DNA of 64,000 nt, taken from positions 6,014,093-6,078,092 of the forward strand of contig CM068590.1 in the NCBI GenBank assembly GCA_035048485.1, read 5' to 3'. A program made the position numbers and the translations under genes. The DNA is from Pteria penguin. Its lineage: Eukaryota; Mollusca; Bivalvia; Pterioida; Pteriidae. Shown here piece by piece: positions 13,101 through 20,340 of this stretch. The notes under the pieces were generated by a model, which saw only the letters and a program-made list of their open reading frames with translations, made no database searches and had not been told where the DNA came from. Positions within the stretch are counted from its first letter, which is position 1. Each line of letters begins with the position of its first letter.

Positions 13101-16100
13101 ACTATGATATCACTTGAAGATTTTGATATCACTTGAAGACTGATATCACTTGAAGATTATGATATCACTTGAAGACTATGATAGCACTGGAAGACTATGA
13201 TAACACTTGAAGACTATGATATCACTTGAAGATTATGATATCACTTGAAGATATGATATCACTTGGAGACTATAGTATCACTTGAAGATATGATATCACT
13301 TGAAGATTATGATATCACTTGAAGATATGATATCACTTGAAGACTATGATATCACTTGAAGATTATGATATCACTTGAAGATCAGTCAACCATAATAAGA
13401 AGGTTTTATAAAAATTAGACTTCCGTAAGGCAGTTAAAAGTATATCATTTTATTTTACATATAACATGTATTTTGATTGGTTTAAAAATTAGTGGTATAT
13501 CTCATTCAAGAAATTTTTTCTCTGACGATGTAATTTCCCGTGTTTTCGTAACTGTGATGTCAATATATTTACACCACTGCGACAGAAATTTAGAGTTGTT
13601 AAGAAATAGTGCAGACATAATGTATCGATTTCTGAGAATATTTAAAAAATGTTTGAATGAAATCAAATGATAAGAAATGAGTCTAATTTGTCCATTGTGG
13701 TATGGAGGTATACCACGAAAAAAGGACCGAAAAATTATGCATCATGCGCAACACACAATGATGCATTTTATGTCCCTTTTTTTTGTGGTACATCTCCATC
13801 CAAGGAAAAAAAATTAGATTAGTTCCTTGATTACCTCAAAATTTAGTGTTCAGTTTTAAAGTAATTGAATTGAAGAACTCATTTAAAGAAACTTTTTTGG
13901 GTGAAAGGGGGTGTTTACTTAATGATATTTGGTAATGATAAAGAATTAAATCAATGAAATATATATTAAGTAAATCAGTGACAGTAAATCAGCTACGTTC
14001 ATATATGTTGTATGTATACATTCCTTTAGTCCTGATATTTTTCTTGACTATGCTTTTAGTTTGCAGTATTTGCCAGTATTTTATTATTCCACCTGATGCC
14101 TTTTCTTTTTTTTTGTTGTTTTGTTGTTTTTTTATTTTGTGGTATGCATTATTTCTTGGATAGAATTGTGTTTTGTTCTGTGAACTGATGTAGTATGAAG
14201 ATATCTCTGTTAGATTTACACTTCACTGCCGCCAATGAAGATAATAGACCTGGAACTCTCCTTTAAACTTTCCTTACTCCTCACTTCTTCCGACAAGGGA
14301 CAAGTTGGTCCTTCGTTGATGCCCTGGAACACAAATCGGAGGACCTGGGTTCGAATCAGACTTCTGACTCAGATTTTTCTGAAATGATACATCACCTTCT
14401 GCCTCCCTATCTGTCCTTCGGGTGAGACGAGTATATACCCTAGGCCCCATGTCATGGTGTACGTATACGTTGGCAGATGAAAGATCTCTCACCGCTTTCT
14501 GTAGGGCCGTAGCGTAGGCAAAATATTTGATATTATCAGTATTTGAAAATATTAGTATTATTTATATGTAATGTTATGACAAATTCAGACATTATCTTTG
14601 CATATCAAACATAGCTTATACCTCGAGGATGAAACATGACTCAAAACAATTGCCATACATGTACAAGCACATAAAATTCTTTTGTCTTATTTTATCTCCT
14701 AAGCAATTACAGACTTTTTTACAGTACAGTGGTGTCAGTGATAAATTGCTGTTGTGTTTTTGTTGTATTGGTACATAATGATGTATATGCACTGTATCAT
14801 ATTTTTTTCTGATCGAAAAAGTAAATATTGTAAAGTGTAAAAAAAATATGTTTGTGTGGACTGAACTTTGGAATTCCTTGCAAGATGTGTGAATAATGAT
14901 TGCTTAATTATACAGATTTAGGAAGGAGATAGAAACTCTGGAGGGATCTAACTCAACGCTGAGAGATGAACTCGGTGACGTGAAGGAACAGCTGCTAGGG
15001 AAAGACAGAGAGGTGGAATCCTTCAAACAACAGGTACTGCCCCATACTGTTAAGGTATCCTGTCCTGTACGAAATAGCATGATTGACTCTGTGCCGTCTG
15101 TGGTCAAGGGTGAAAAAAATTTACATTTTGTAACATGTAAATATTTGGTTGTTTGGTTGATTGATTGGTGTTTTACGTTGCTTTCAACAATATTCCAATT
15201 ATGTCGCAACATGGAAGCAGGAGGTTACCAACCTCTTGAACATAGTGGCGCAACCTGGGAATCGAACCCGGATCGTCAGCACCGCAAGCCAAGCCATGTA
15301 AATATTATCAGTGATGGGTGTCTGTGTAAATGTTCAGGGGTTTGATATTTAAAATGTCCCATGTGAGTGAATTCTAGGGGACATGAGGAAATCTTCCTGT
15401 CTGTCCTATCCATCTGGTTTTAAAGATTATCAGATATACACGAGTGCTGTATACTTTTGATCTTGTTGATACTTCATAAAACAACATGTAACAATTCTAT
15501 CAAAAATGAGGCAGATACATGTTACAGCTAGTTTTATGGACAGAACACTATTTTCGGTCATATGTTTACTTTGACCTTGACCTTGAAGACACCACTTTGG
15601 ATGAGATTGATATAAAAATTGTATTGAAGTATTTGTCTGATATCGTGCCATTTCAATCCTAATAATATCCAACCCTTAATGTGTCACACTTTATACAGAA
15701 AGTACATGTATGTATAATTATGAACTAGGCACTAAGGCATACGTTCCATGTTGGGCCCGCATGCTGCACAAACAATGTCCTTTCAAATGGTAACAAAGTC
15801 AGTTAATCTTTTTGAATTAGCAACTTTTGTAATACAGAGTCATTTTCCATTTGTGTAAGTATGTGACATCAATGAAAAATATTAAAGTAACTGGTTTCAC
15901 ATGAATATGAACCAAGACCATTGTGACTTCATACAATGGAAGCTTAATTTTTGTCTTTTAATCTAGATCTGTTTTAGAACAGCTGGTATATGTCGGAGTT
16001 ATTCTATGTCTGATAGCTTCCTGAAGGCTTGACAACTTCTTAATATGAAAAGACCTATTGTTGTCAACTGTCTTGAGACCTTGAGCTGACCTTTGTTATT

Positions 16101-19100
16101 AAAATAACTAATGCAAGAATTGCTCCAAGAGGGCAGTTTGTTTATGTTCATATGAAAATCATAAAAAAGACAATAATTATAGTTTTTGCTTGCATAGTTA
16201 CTGACCTATTTTAATTTGTGTTACAGGTTGCAAATTTGAAAAATGAAAATATATCTCTGGAGTCATATAGAATGTCAGTACAAAAAATGGAGAAGGAGAG
16301 AGGGGAATTCCAAGAGAAGATATCTCGCCTAGAAGCATCGTTATCTCCCAACATGAATAGCATTGCTGCTTCTGGTATGTTAGAGTGTCCCAGTGGGTAG
16401 AATGCTTGGCTTTTAATGGTTCTGGGTTCAAGCTCTATCAGTGTCATGTCTTGCCAGTGAGACCATTTAAGTGTAGGTCCGTAACATGTCAGCATATGAA
16501 GGATCCTTAATGCCTCAGAGTGGAGTCTGTTGCATCGATAGAATTTTCTGTCCGATATGAAGGCAGATGCCATCACCATATTGGAATGACATCATACAAG
16601 AAAGAAAAACACATAGTAACACCTCCATTTTAGAAACATTAGGTTGTGATATTGAACTGGACAACTTTCAAACTGGGAGTGAATGTGTCACACAAAGAGA
16701 TGGAGCTGGTGTGGCCTAGTTGATAAGGTCGTGATCGAGAGGTCCAGAGTTCGACTCCATCCCTGTCTTTTGACAGTAATAACCGAGGCCCCGTGTCGTG
16801 GTATGCATGGCTCGCAAATGATCCCTCACTGCTTCAGTTGGGTCCGCTGCAAAGGTCTAAATTTCTATGCAATGCATCAGGCAGATTCCGTCACCATATA
16901 CTTGAGATAATCGTACAGTGACCTAAAACAATATACAATCACAAAGACATGCTGTCCTCTGTAGTGTCACAAGGTATATGTAGCTACATTTGCTGATGGT
17001 AACATTTTAATGCATGAGAATGAGAAACCACTGCAAATTCACTCATCAGGGTCAAGCTGATTAAAACTTGAACCACTGTTAAAGCAAAGCAGCATTTAGA
17101 GTTTCGTGCTGCTGGCTTCAGATTAGCTGGGGTACATTCACGAATAAGCCACAATTATTAAAGAAAAATATTGTGACCCTGATAAGATGAAATTTCAACA
17201 TAAAACTAAGGAGTATCATGCATAGCTCTGTCCTTAGATTGATTCTTTGGTTCACTTTTTGGTCATTTTGGTTTCAACACTGCTCTTCAAATACTTATAT
17301 ATTATGTGAATGGCAATCATTCGGCCACGAGCATCACTGAAGACACATAAGTTGTCGAAATGCGCATATGGTGCACAAAATTGAAAAGTATATATGTTTT
17401 ATATTTATTATAAGGTAAAAGTCTATCTGGAAGTGGACACACCTTGTCGAGTGAAACATTTAGGTATTGAATGATGTGCTGTAAATGAAATTCCTTGTTA
17501 AATTGTCAGATAGACTTAAAATATTCAGATTAAGATGGGATTTTATTTATCGAAAACTTCAGATAACTCAGCAGTTGGACCTTTACAAGAGGAAAAGACA
17601 GCCCTCCAGGGTCAGGTGGACTTCCTTAACTCAGTCATCGTGGACCTACAGCAGAAAAACAAGGACCTTACACACAAAATGGAGGTCCTAGAATCTGGCA
17701 TTATTACAAACGGAGATCATGATAGTTCCCTTGAAACTGAGTAAGTTAAAACTTAATTAACAAGTGAGTACAATTCATCGATTAGACAGAGGCAAACTTG
17801 GTATAATGGTTCAGTATTTGACTTGCTGTGCGGATGATTCCTTGTTTTTTCCACCACGTTTAAGAGGTTGGTTACTTCCTGCTTTACGATAGGATAGGAC
17901 CGAAAAATTGTTGAAAGCAACGTAAAAGTCCTATCAACCAACTAATTCATCTGAAGTTTTCATTCAATGTTTATTAAGTTTCATTGTTCCTATCAGATTC
18001 TTGATAACTTTTTTTCTGTTCCAATCAGGGGCAGGCGTGGTGTAGTGGTTAAGCGCTTGGCTTGCGGCGCCGACGATCCGGGTTCGTTTCCCGGGTTGCG
18101 CCACTATGTTTAAGAGGTTGGTAACCTCCTGCTTCCATGTCGCGATATAACTGAAATATTGTTGAAAGCGACGTAAAACACCAAACAACCAACCAACTGT
18201 TCCAATCAGAGTTTTGTTACCTTTTTTTCTATTCCAATCAAAATTTTGTTAACACTTTTTCTATTAATCCCATGGGCAATCATGAATAACTTGTATGAAG
18301 AGAGTGTTTCATAAAAGTTCTAGTTCAATGAGTATACCGGTCGGTCACATTGTTATTACAATTTTGTATGATTTCTTCCATAGTAAACCTCTGTATAAAA
18401 GGTCACCTCTGTAAATGTCACCTTTGTAATAAGGTCACCTCTGTATTTAGGTCACGCCTTTGTAAAGGTCACCTCTGTATAAAGGTTACATTTAAATCTT
18501 TCATAGAGGACTTTTGAATATAGGTTTAATTGTATTATGGAATAGTAATGTAAGGTTTTTCTTACAGGAAATATGAAATAAGTGTGCAATAAAATCTTGA
18601 CTTGCATTTATCCTGAATTATTCCCAATTCGTTAAATGTTCCACATGATATTATGATTGACATTTCAGCCTTCCAAAGTCACGTGCACCTCCCCGCCTCT
18701 TCTGTGATATTTGCGACGTGTTCGATCAGCACGACACGGATGACTGCCCTCTCCAAGCCATGGACTATGATGATGACGACACACCGTCCCCGTCTCATCA
18801 CCATGGAGACCGGAAAGCCTCACGCCCTTATTGTGATATATGTGAAGGTACGGCTGAATGTTGTTGGTATATAGAGAATGCCGTTGATATAGATGTAGCT
18901 ACTAACGAACTTATTGTATCGTGTGCCAATCCGCCTATAGTGGTATTAACTGCTGTCATAATCGTTTCACCTAAGGAATTCTAATTAAGGAATGCTATGC
19001 TGAGGTTTCCTGTTCTTGGAATAACTTGTTAGGAATAAAATGAAATGCACAAGACGGACAGATTGTCTCTGATACCCTGTTAGTATGGAAACCTTGCGTT

Positions 19101-20026
19101 AATGTCATGTGTTCCTTTTATCTTCTTGTGATATTAAAAATAAACTTCGCTGTAATAAAACCAAGTGATTGAAAGAACAATATGTTGTCACATTGAAACT
19201 AGCACATGTTGAAATTTTCATAACAATGTTATATTAAATCAGTGAATTTGAATTCCTTTAACTTTCAAGTTTGATTAACTTAGAAATCGAACCCTTGATT
19301 CTCATTACACAAATGCTTGATTTTCATTAAACTGTTCAATTGAACACATGATCATTTCCTTTCATCCTTTAAAATTTGACTCTTTCAGAGTGAACTGTTT
19401 TTACAAACTGTATAGAAATTATGACTTGGCCCAATTTCATTAAAGTCTAGTATGCCAGGACTAAAGCCAATTTAGTCCTAAAGGCTGTTGAAAAGAATTT
19501 CTTATTTGAATATGATAATTCATAAATATATGCAAATGATATATATGCGATTTCTGAGTTTTTTTTTTTCTTTCATTATTAAATTTTTAAATTTGACTGG
19601 AATTGTTTGTCCATAGGCAAGGGATTTGAATGAAATTCTTTTAAAATTACTTCAAACAAAAGGATTACAAGTGGACAGACCAAAGGGAAAACAGTGGTAT
19701 TTTTCAAACTGTAATTGAAATAGTCAGAAATAGCCTATTTTGGCTAATTGAAGGGGAGTTTTTTTTGAAACAGGAATGCTAAATCAGAATGTTACAACAA
19801 ACTTAACTTACAATTACTTGTTCACCGTTTTGTGAAACTCTGTTATGGAGATATTAGATTATGCAGCCGTGTGTTTGCAATATGTATTTACGTTTTGTTT
19901 CATTATATTTTAATAATAACCTGGTTTATTTTTTTCCTTTATTTTGCTTGTGGGATGTACCTTTACCTTTTGATTGCAGTGTTTGGCCATTGGACTGAAT
20001 CTTGTGACGATGGAGAGACGTTTTAG
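953..20026 (+). CDS. CLIP1: CLIP1 (CLIP-170/restin) homologue, 3' part, 12 exons
   Basis: Microtubule plus-end tracking protein; the family binds tubulin and EB1 through N-terminal CAP-Gly domains (upstream of this window) and dynactin p150Glued through its C-terminal zinc knuckles. Joined exons: 953-1118, 2211-2426, 6132-6335, 7159-7296, 9197-9291, 9698-9818, 10529-10581, 14916-15033, 16227-16374, 17563-17740, 18669-18847, 19980-20026. Every junction has GT/AG and matching phase, and the join stays open for 553 codons plus stop. The product is a long Glu/Lys/Gln-rich coiled coil, then the family signature [18 protein letters not shown], then CCHC knuckle 1 ([15 protein letters not shown]), knuckle 2 ([14 protein letters not shown], split by the last intron) and terminal DDGETF. 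The signature, knuckles and ETF end match vertebrate CLIP1 as I know it. The 5' end is missing because the first exon here starts mid-codon. A microexon at 3523-3540 and an alternative last exon at 25125-26446 may also belong. Confidence 0.93.
1119..2210. other. CLIP1 intron without recognised gene
   Basis: AT-rich intron. The stretch at about 1880-2050 belongs to a dispersed repeat also seen at 12040-12260 and includes an AGGTCA-T-TGACCT palindrome at 2029-2041. Nothing else is recognised. Confidence 0.4.
2211..2426 (+). CDS. CLIP1: CLIP1 coiled-coil exon
   Basis: Pyrimidine-rich acceptor ending ttgcag at 2210 and donor gtaaga at 2427. 72 codons, phase 0 at both ends, beginning [13 protein letters not shown] and ending MEKEALQ. 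The composition is Lys/Glu/Gln coiled coil and joins in frame to the exons on either side. Confidence 0.9.
2540..2790 (+). repeat. Degenerate ~26-bp tandem repeat in CLIP1 intron
   Basis: About nine diverged units of the type aggggtcagagttcatcat run in tandem. Units drift strongly toward the 3' end. The array lies in the intron between the exons at 2211-2426 and 6132-6335. Confidence 0.6.
3523..3540 (+). CDS. CLIP1: Candidate 18-nt microexon of CLIP1
   Basis: The acceptor ggtgctgcag ends at 3522 and the donor gtatgc starts at 3541. The 18 bases read RIKNWK in the phase (0/0) required between the exons at 2211-2426 and 6132-6335. It would insert six residues into the coiled coil without a frameshift. 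The support is splice-site context and phase only, so this may be chance. Confidence 0.3.
4562..4752. mobile_element. Foldback MITE with TTATTTCCCAT inverted repeats
   Basis: The left end gagtcttttcattatacag with gagttatttcccatatgagc is the inverted complement of the right end gggaaataactccgcaaagc, followed by aaaagac. The arms are roughly 50 bp. Two TGACGTCA palindromes lie inside (4685-4692, 4701-4708). Related copies are at 38935-39120 and 53013-53212, with decayed ones near 15835 and 24640. No coding capacity. Confidence 0.75.
6132..6335 (+). CDS. CLIP1: CLIP1 coiled-coil exon
   Basis: Acceptor aactttcag ends at 6131 and donor gtaagt starts at 6336. 68 codons in phase 0/0, from [13 protein letters not shown] to MTKSKNE. 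Strong heptad pattern of Leu/Val with Glu/Lys. Confidence 0.9.
6892..7205 (+). repeat. ~158-bp tandem duplication including a decayed exon copy
   Basis: Positions 6892-7051 and 7052-7205 align over their length, with shared blocks gtagtcaaa, ttctgttgtaaggtc and cagtatccagcat. The second unit runs into the functional exon at 7159; the first carries a mutated copy of the exon start (7003-7040) with an altered frame and no usable donor. The duplication is intronic for copy 1. Confidence 0.7.
7159..7296 (+). CDS. CLIP1: CLIP1 coiled-coil exon
   Basis: Acceptor gtattag ends at 7158 and donor gtatgt starts at 7297. 46 codons in phase 0/0, [14 protein letters not shown] to IGELQKE. An alternative acceptor six bases downstream (after attcag, 7164) would remove two residues and keep the frame. 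A decayed duplicate of the 5' part of this exon lies about 158 bp upstream. Confidence 0.88.
7992..8255 (+). repeat. 43-bp minisatellite, 6 copies
   Basis: Six nearly identical head-to-tail units, each starting aatatggtactacacaactt, run from 7992 to 8249 with a partial seventh. Units differ by one or two bases, so the array looks recent. It is in the intron 7297-9196. Confidence 0.92.
8307..9030 (+). mobile_element. tRNA-derived SINE, interrupted by a MITE
   Basis: The tRNA-like head has an A-box region gcctagtggtattgc and B-box ggttcgagtcccgc, a body with gatgagacagtaaacacc and ccctcactgcttcgggtggg, and an (aatc)n tail. A 12-bp target-site duplication tctgaaggagaa lies at 8295-8306 and 9031-9042. 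The body is split at 8450-8893 by a foldback element. The same family occurs at 16705-16945 and, uninterrupted on the opposite strand, at 38083-38352. Confidence 0.88.
8450..8893. mobile_element. 444-bp MITE with TA target site, nested in SINE
   Basis: The ends are aagtgctattagaatg and its inverted complement cattctaatagcactt. The flanking dinucleotide TA is duplicated (8448-8449 and 8894-8895). It interrupts the SINE between cacgt and gatccctcact. It is non-coding; the TA site suggests mobilisation by a Tc1/mariner-type transposase, which is inferred. Confidence 0.82.
9197..9291 (+). CDS. CLIP1: CLIP1 coiled-coil exon
   Basis: Acceptor tcttgcag ends at 9196 and donor gtaagt starts at 9292. 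It enters in phase 0 ([16 protein letters not shown]) and leaves in phase 2 after two bases of a Leu codon, which the next exon completes. Confidence 0.88.
9698..9818 (+). CDS. CLIP1: CLIP1 coiled-coil exon
   Basis: Acceptor gtacacag ends at 9697 and donor gtaggg starts at 9819. The first base completes the Leu codon; the exon then reads [18 protein letters not shown] to VAEEKRR and leaves in phase 0. The donor gtaggg is weaker than the others in this gene. Confidence 0.87.
9819..10528. other. CLIP1 intron with dispersed repeat
   Basis: About 9895-10270 belongs to a dispersed family (blocks taactcctccgaaaccctt and gtttgtctgtctgcaac) related to the stretches at 12040 and 48960. No exon is seen. 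Confidence 0.4.
10529..10581 (+). CDS. CLIP1: CLIP1 coiled-coil exon (53 nt)
   Basis: Acceptor tttttgcag ends at 10528 and donor gtacgt starts at 10582. It reads [17 protein letters not shown] plus two bases of an Arg codon (phase 2), which the exon at 14916 completes. Confidence 0.87.
12528..13382 (+). repeat. 19-bp minisatellite, about 45 copies
   Basis: The unit acttgaagattatgatatc is repeated head to tail for about 855 bp. Common variants are gactatgatagc for gattatgatatc, and there are occasional 2-bp deletions. Each unit carries the self-complementary core TGATATCA. There are no spacers, so it is not a CRISPR. It lies in the intron 10582-14915. Confidence 0.95.
13693..13805. mobile_element. 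Foldback (hairpin) element
   Basis: The left arm atggaggtataccacgaaaa is complementary to the right arm ttttgtggtacatctccatc, and inside it atgcatcatgcg pairs with atgatgcat. It is about 113 bp with no ORF. Probably a MITE remnant. Confidence 0.6.
14295..14530 (+). mobile_element. Degenerate tRNA-derived SINE
   Basis: The B-box ggttcgaatcagac, the gggtgagacgagtatatacc block and ccccatgtcatggtgtac correspond in order to the SINE at 8307 with many substitutions. The tail is lost. Confidence 0.6.
14916..15033 (+). CDS. CLIP1: CLIP1 coiled-coil exon
   Basis: Acceptor ttatacag ends at 14915 and donor gtactg starts at 15034. The first base completes the Arg codon; the exon then reads [15 protein letters not shown] to EVESFKQQ and ends in phase 0. 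Confidence 0.87.
15146..15294 (-). mobile_element. tRNA-derived SINE (second family), antisense
   Basis: On the minus strand it reads gcttggcttgcggtgctgac, then gatccgggttcgattccc (B-box), then aagaggttggtaacctcctg and a caat/caac tail. The target-site duplication catgtaaatatt is at 15134-15145 and 15295-15306. It is closely related to the copy at 18029-18196. Confidence 0.85.
16227..16374 (+). CDS. CLIP1: CLIP1 coiled-coil exon
   Basis: Acceptor tgttacag ends at 16226 and donor gtatgt starts at 16375. It starts in phase 0 with [16 protein letters not shown] and ends in phase 1 after IAAS and one G. A SINE begins only a few bases downstream of the donor. Confidence 0.87.
16382..16612 (+). 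mobile_element. Degenerate tRNA-derived SINE next to a splice donor
   Basis: The head cccagtgggtagaatgcttg, B-box-like gggttcaagctc, and cagatgccatcaccatattg body follow the first SINE family order. It starts only about 7 bp after the donor of the CLIP1 exon ending at 16374. Confidence 0.6.
16705..16945 (+). mobile_element. tRNA-derived SINE (first family)
   Basis: Head gctggtgtggcctagttgat, B-box agttcgactcc, body ccgaggccccgtgtcgtggt and ccctcactgcttcagttggg, and caggcagattccgtcaccat. Nearly full length, with a short acaaaga-type flank on both sides. Confidence 0.78.
17228..17405 (+). repeat. Dispersed repeat, copy 1
   Basis: Shares tctttggttcactttt, ttcaacactgctcttc, gcatcactgaaga and catatggtgcacaaaatt, in the same order and spacing, with 33478-33635. 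The gcatcactgaaga...tcgaaatgc block resembles a conserved core of mollusc SINEs, from memory only. Confidence 0.65.
17563..17740 (+). CDS. CLIP1: CLIP1 exon with [10 protein letters not shown] signature
   Basis: Acceptor aacttcag ends at 17562 and donor gtaagt starts at 17741. It begins by completing GAT (Asp) from the previous phase-1 exon, reads [15 protein letters not shown], then the strongly conserved CLIP block [18 protein letters not shown], and ends in phase 2 after SLET. This block ends the coiled coil in vertebrate CLIP1, and it anchors the identification. Confidence 0.93.
17787..17945 (+). mobile_element. Degenerate SINE (second family)
   Basis: The tRNA-like head ttggtataatggttcag and body blocks gtttaagaggttggtta, attgttgaaagcaacgtaaa and atcaaccaacta align with the SINE at 18029-18196, about 240 bp downstream in the same orientation. 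Confidence 0.7.
18029..18196 (+). mobile_element. Full-length tRNA-derived SINE (second family)
   Basis: 168 bp. A-box gtggtgtagtggttaagcgc, B-box gggttcgtttcccggg, body aagaggttggtaacctcctg and caaccaac tail. The 13-bp target-site duplication ctgttccaatcag is at 18016-18028 and 18197-18209. This head is not a functional tRNA gene: there is no acceptor pairing and it continues into the SINE body. Confidence 0.9.
18385..18490 (+). repeat. Short ~18-bp tandem repeat
   Basis: About six imperfect units of the type aaggtcacctctgtaaat occur in tandem within the intron before the zinc-knuckle exon. Confidence 0.6.
18669..18847 (+). CDS. CLIP1: CLIP1 exon: zinc knuckle 1 and first half of knuckle 2
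   Basis: Acceptor catttcag ends at 18668 and donor gtacgg starts at 18848. It reads [18 protein letters not shown] and carries the first CCHC knuckle, a short Asp run, a His-rich linker (SPSHHHGD) and YCDICE, stopping in phase 1 inside the second knuckle. If the donor is not used, the frame runs on to a stop at 18982-18984 with an unrelated hydrophobic tail. Confidence 0.93.
19980..20026 (+). CDS. CLIP1: CLIP1 terminal exon: second half of knuckle 2 and DDGETF end
   Basis: Acceptor ttgattgcag ends at 19979. The bases tg complete GTG (Val) after CDICE, giving [15 protein letters not shown] and stop tag at 20024-20026. This restores the CX2CX4HX4C knuckle and the acidic-aromatic terminus. In CLIP-170 this end binds p150Glued and the protein's own CAP-Gly domain. 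It is the canonical last exon. Confidence 0.93.
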
Positions 20027-20330
20027 TTGATGGAATGTTTTCACTAATCGCAGCCGCATCCAGACGCTTGGGCTCCCTACATGCATGTGGTGTATTCATG
20101 ATACTTGATTGTGTGGAAGGATATAAATTATGGGCCATGGCATGCAATATAAATGACGCAGAAGGAAGAGTATAGAAAAATACTAATATTACGAAGTTAC
20201 AACCAAAATGGTGGAAAGAAAAAGCGATAAAAGCTTCAGAAAGAGATCATTTTAAAGACCGAATTAAGATTATGACTCTTGTATGAAAGAAAAAAGTTTA
20301 AATATAAATGTTTTGACCTCTGTATAGAAA

Positions 20331-20340
20331 GAATAAATGA
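20331..20340 (+). terminator. CLIP1: Polyadenylation signal candidate for canonical CLIP1 end
   Basis: AATAAA occurs in gaataaatga, about 305 bp after the tag at 20026. Further AATAAA copies sit at about 21391, 21485 and 21501, so the mature 3' end could be any of these. Confidence 0.3.

Larger units (their letters stand above)
10582..14915. other. 4.3-kb CLIP1 intron
   Basis: Besides the 19-bp array it holds a dispersed repeat at about 12040-12260 with an AGGTCA-T-TGACCT palindrome (12183-12195), a foldback at 13693-13805 and a SINE at about 14295-14530. The rest is AT-rich and featureless to me. Confidence 0.4.

Noticed and set aside
12528..13382. CRISPR-like array
   Set aside because: Contiguous 19-bp repeat without spacers in a eukaryotic intron.
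18029..18105. tRNA-like sequence with A and B boxes
   Set aside because: It is the head of a SINE with a 13-bp target duplication. It does not fold as a complete tRNA and recurs at other sites.
18718..18984. Open frame running past the zinc-knuckle exon to 18984
   Set aside because: The canonical donor at 18848 joins in phase to 19980 and rebuilds the conserved knuckle and DDGETF end, so the extension is intron.
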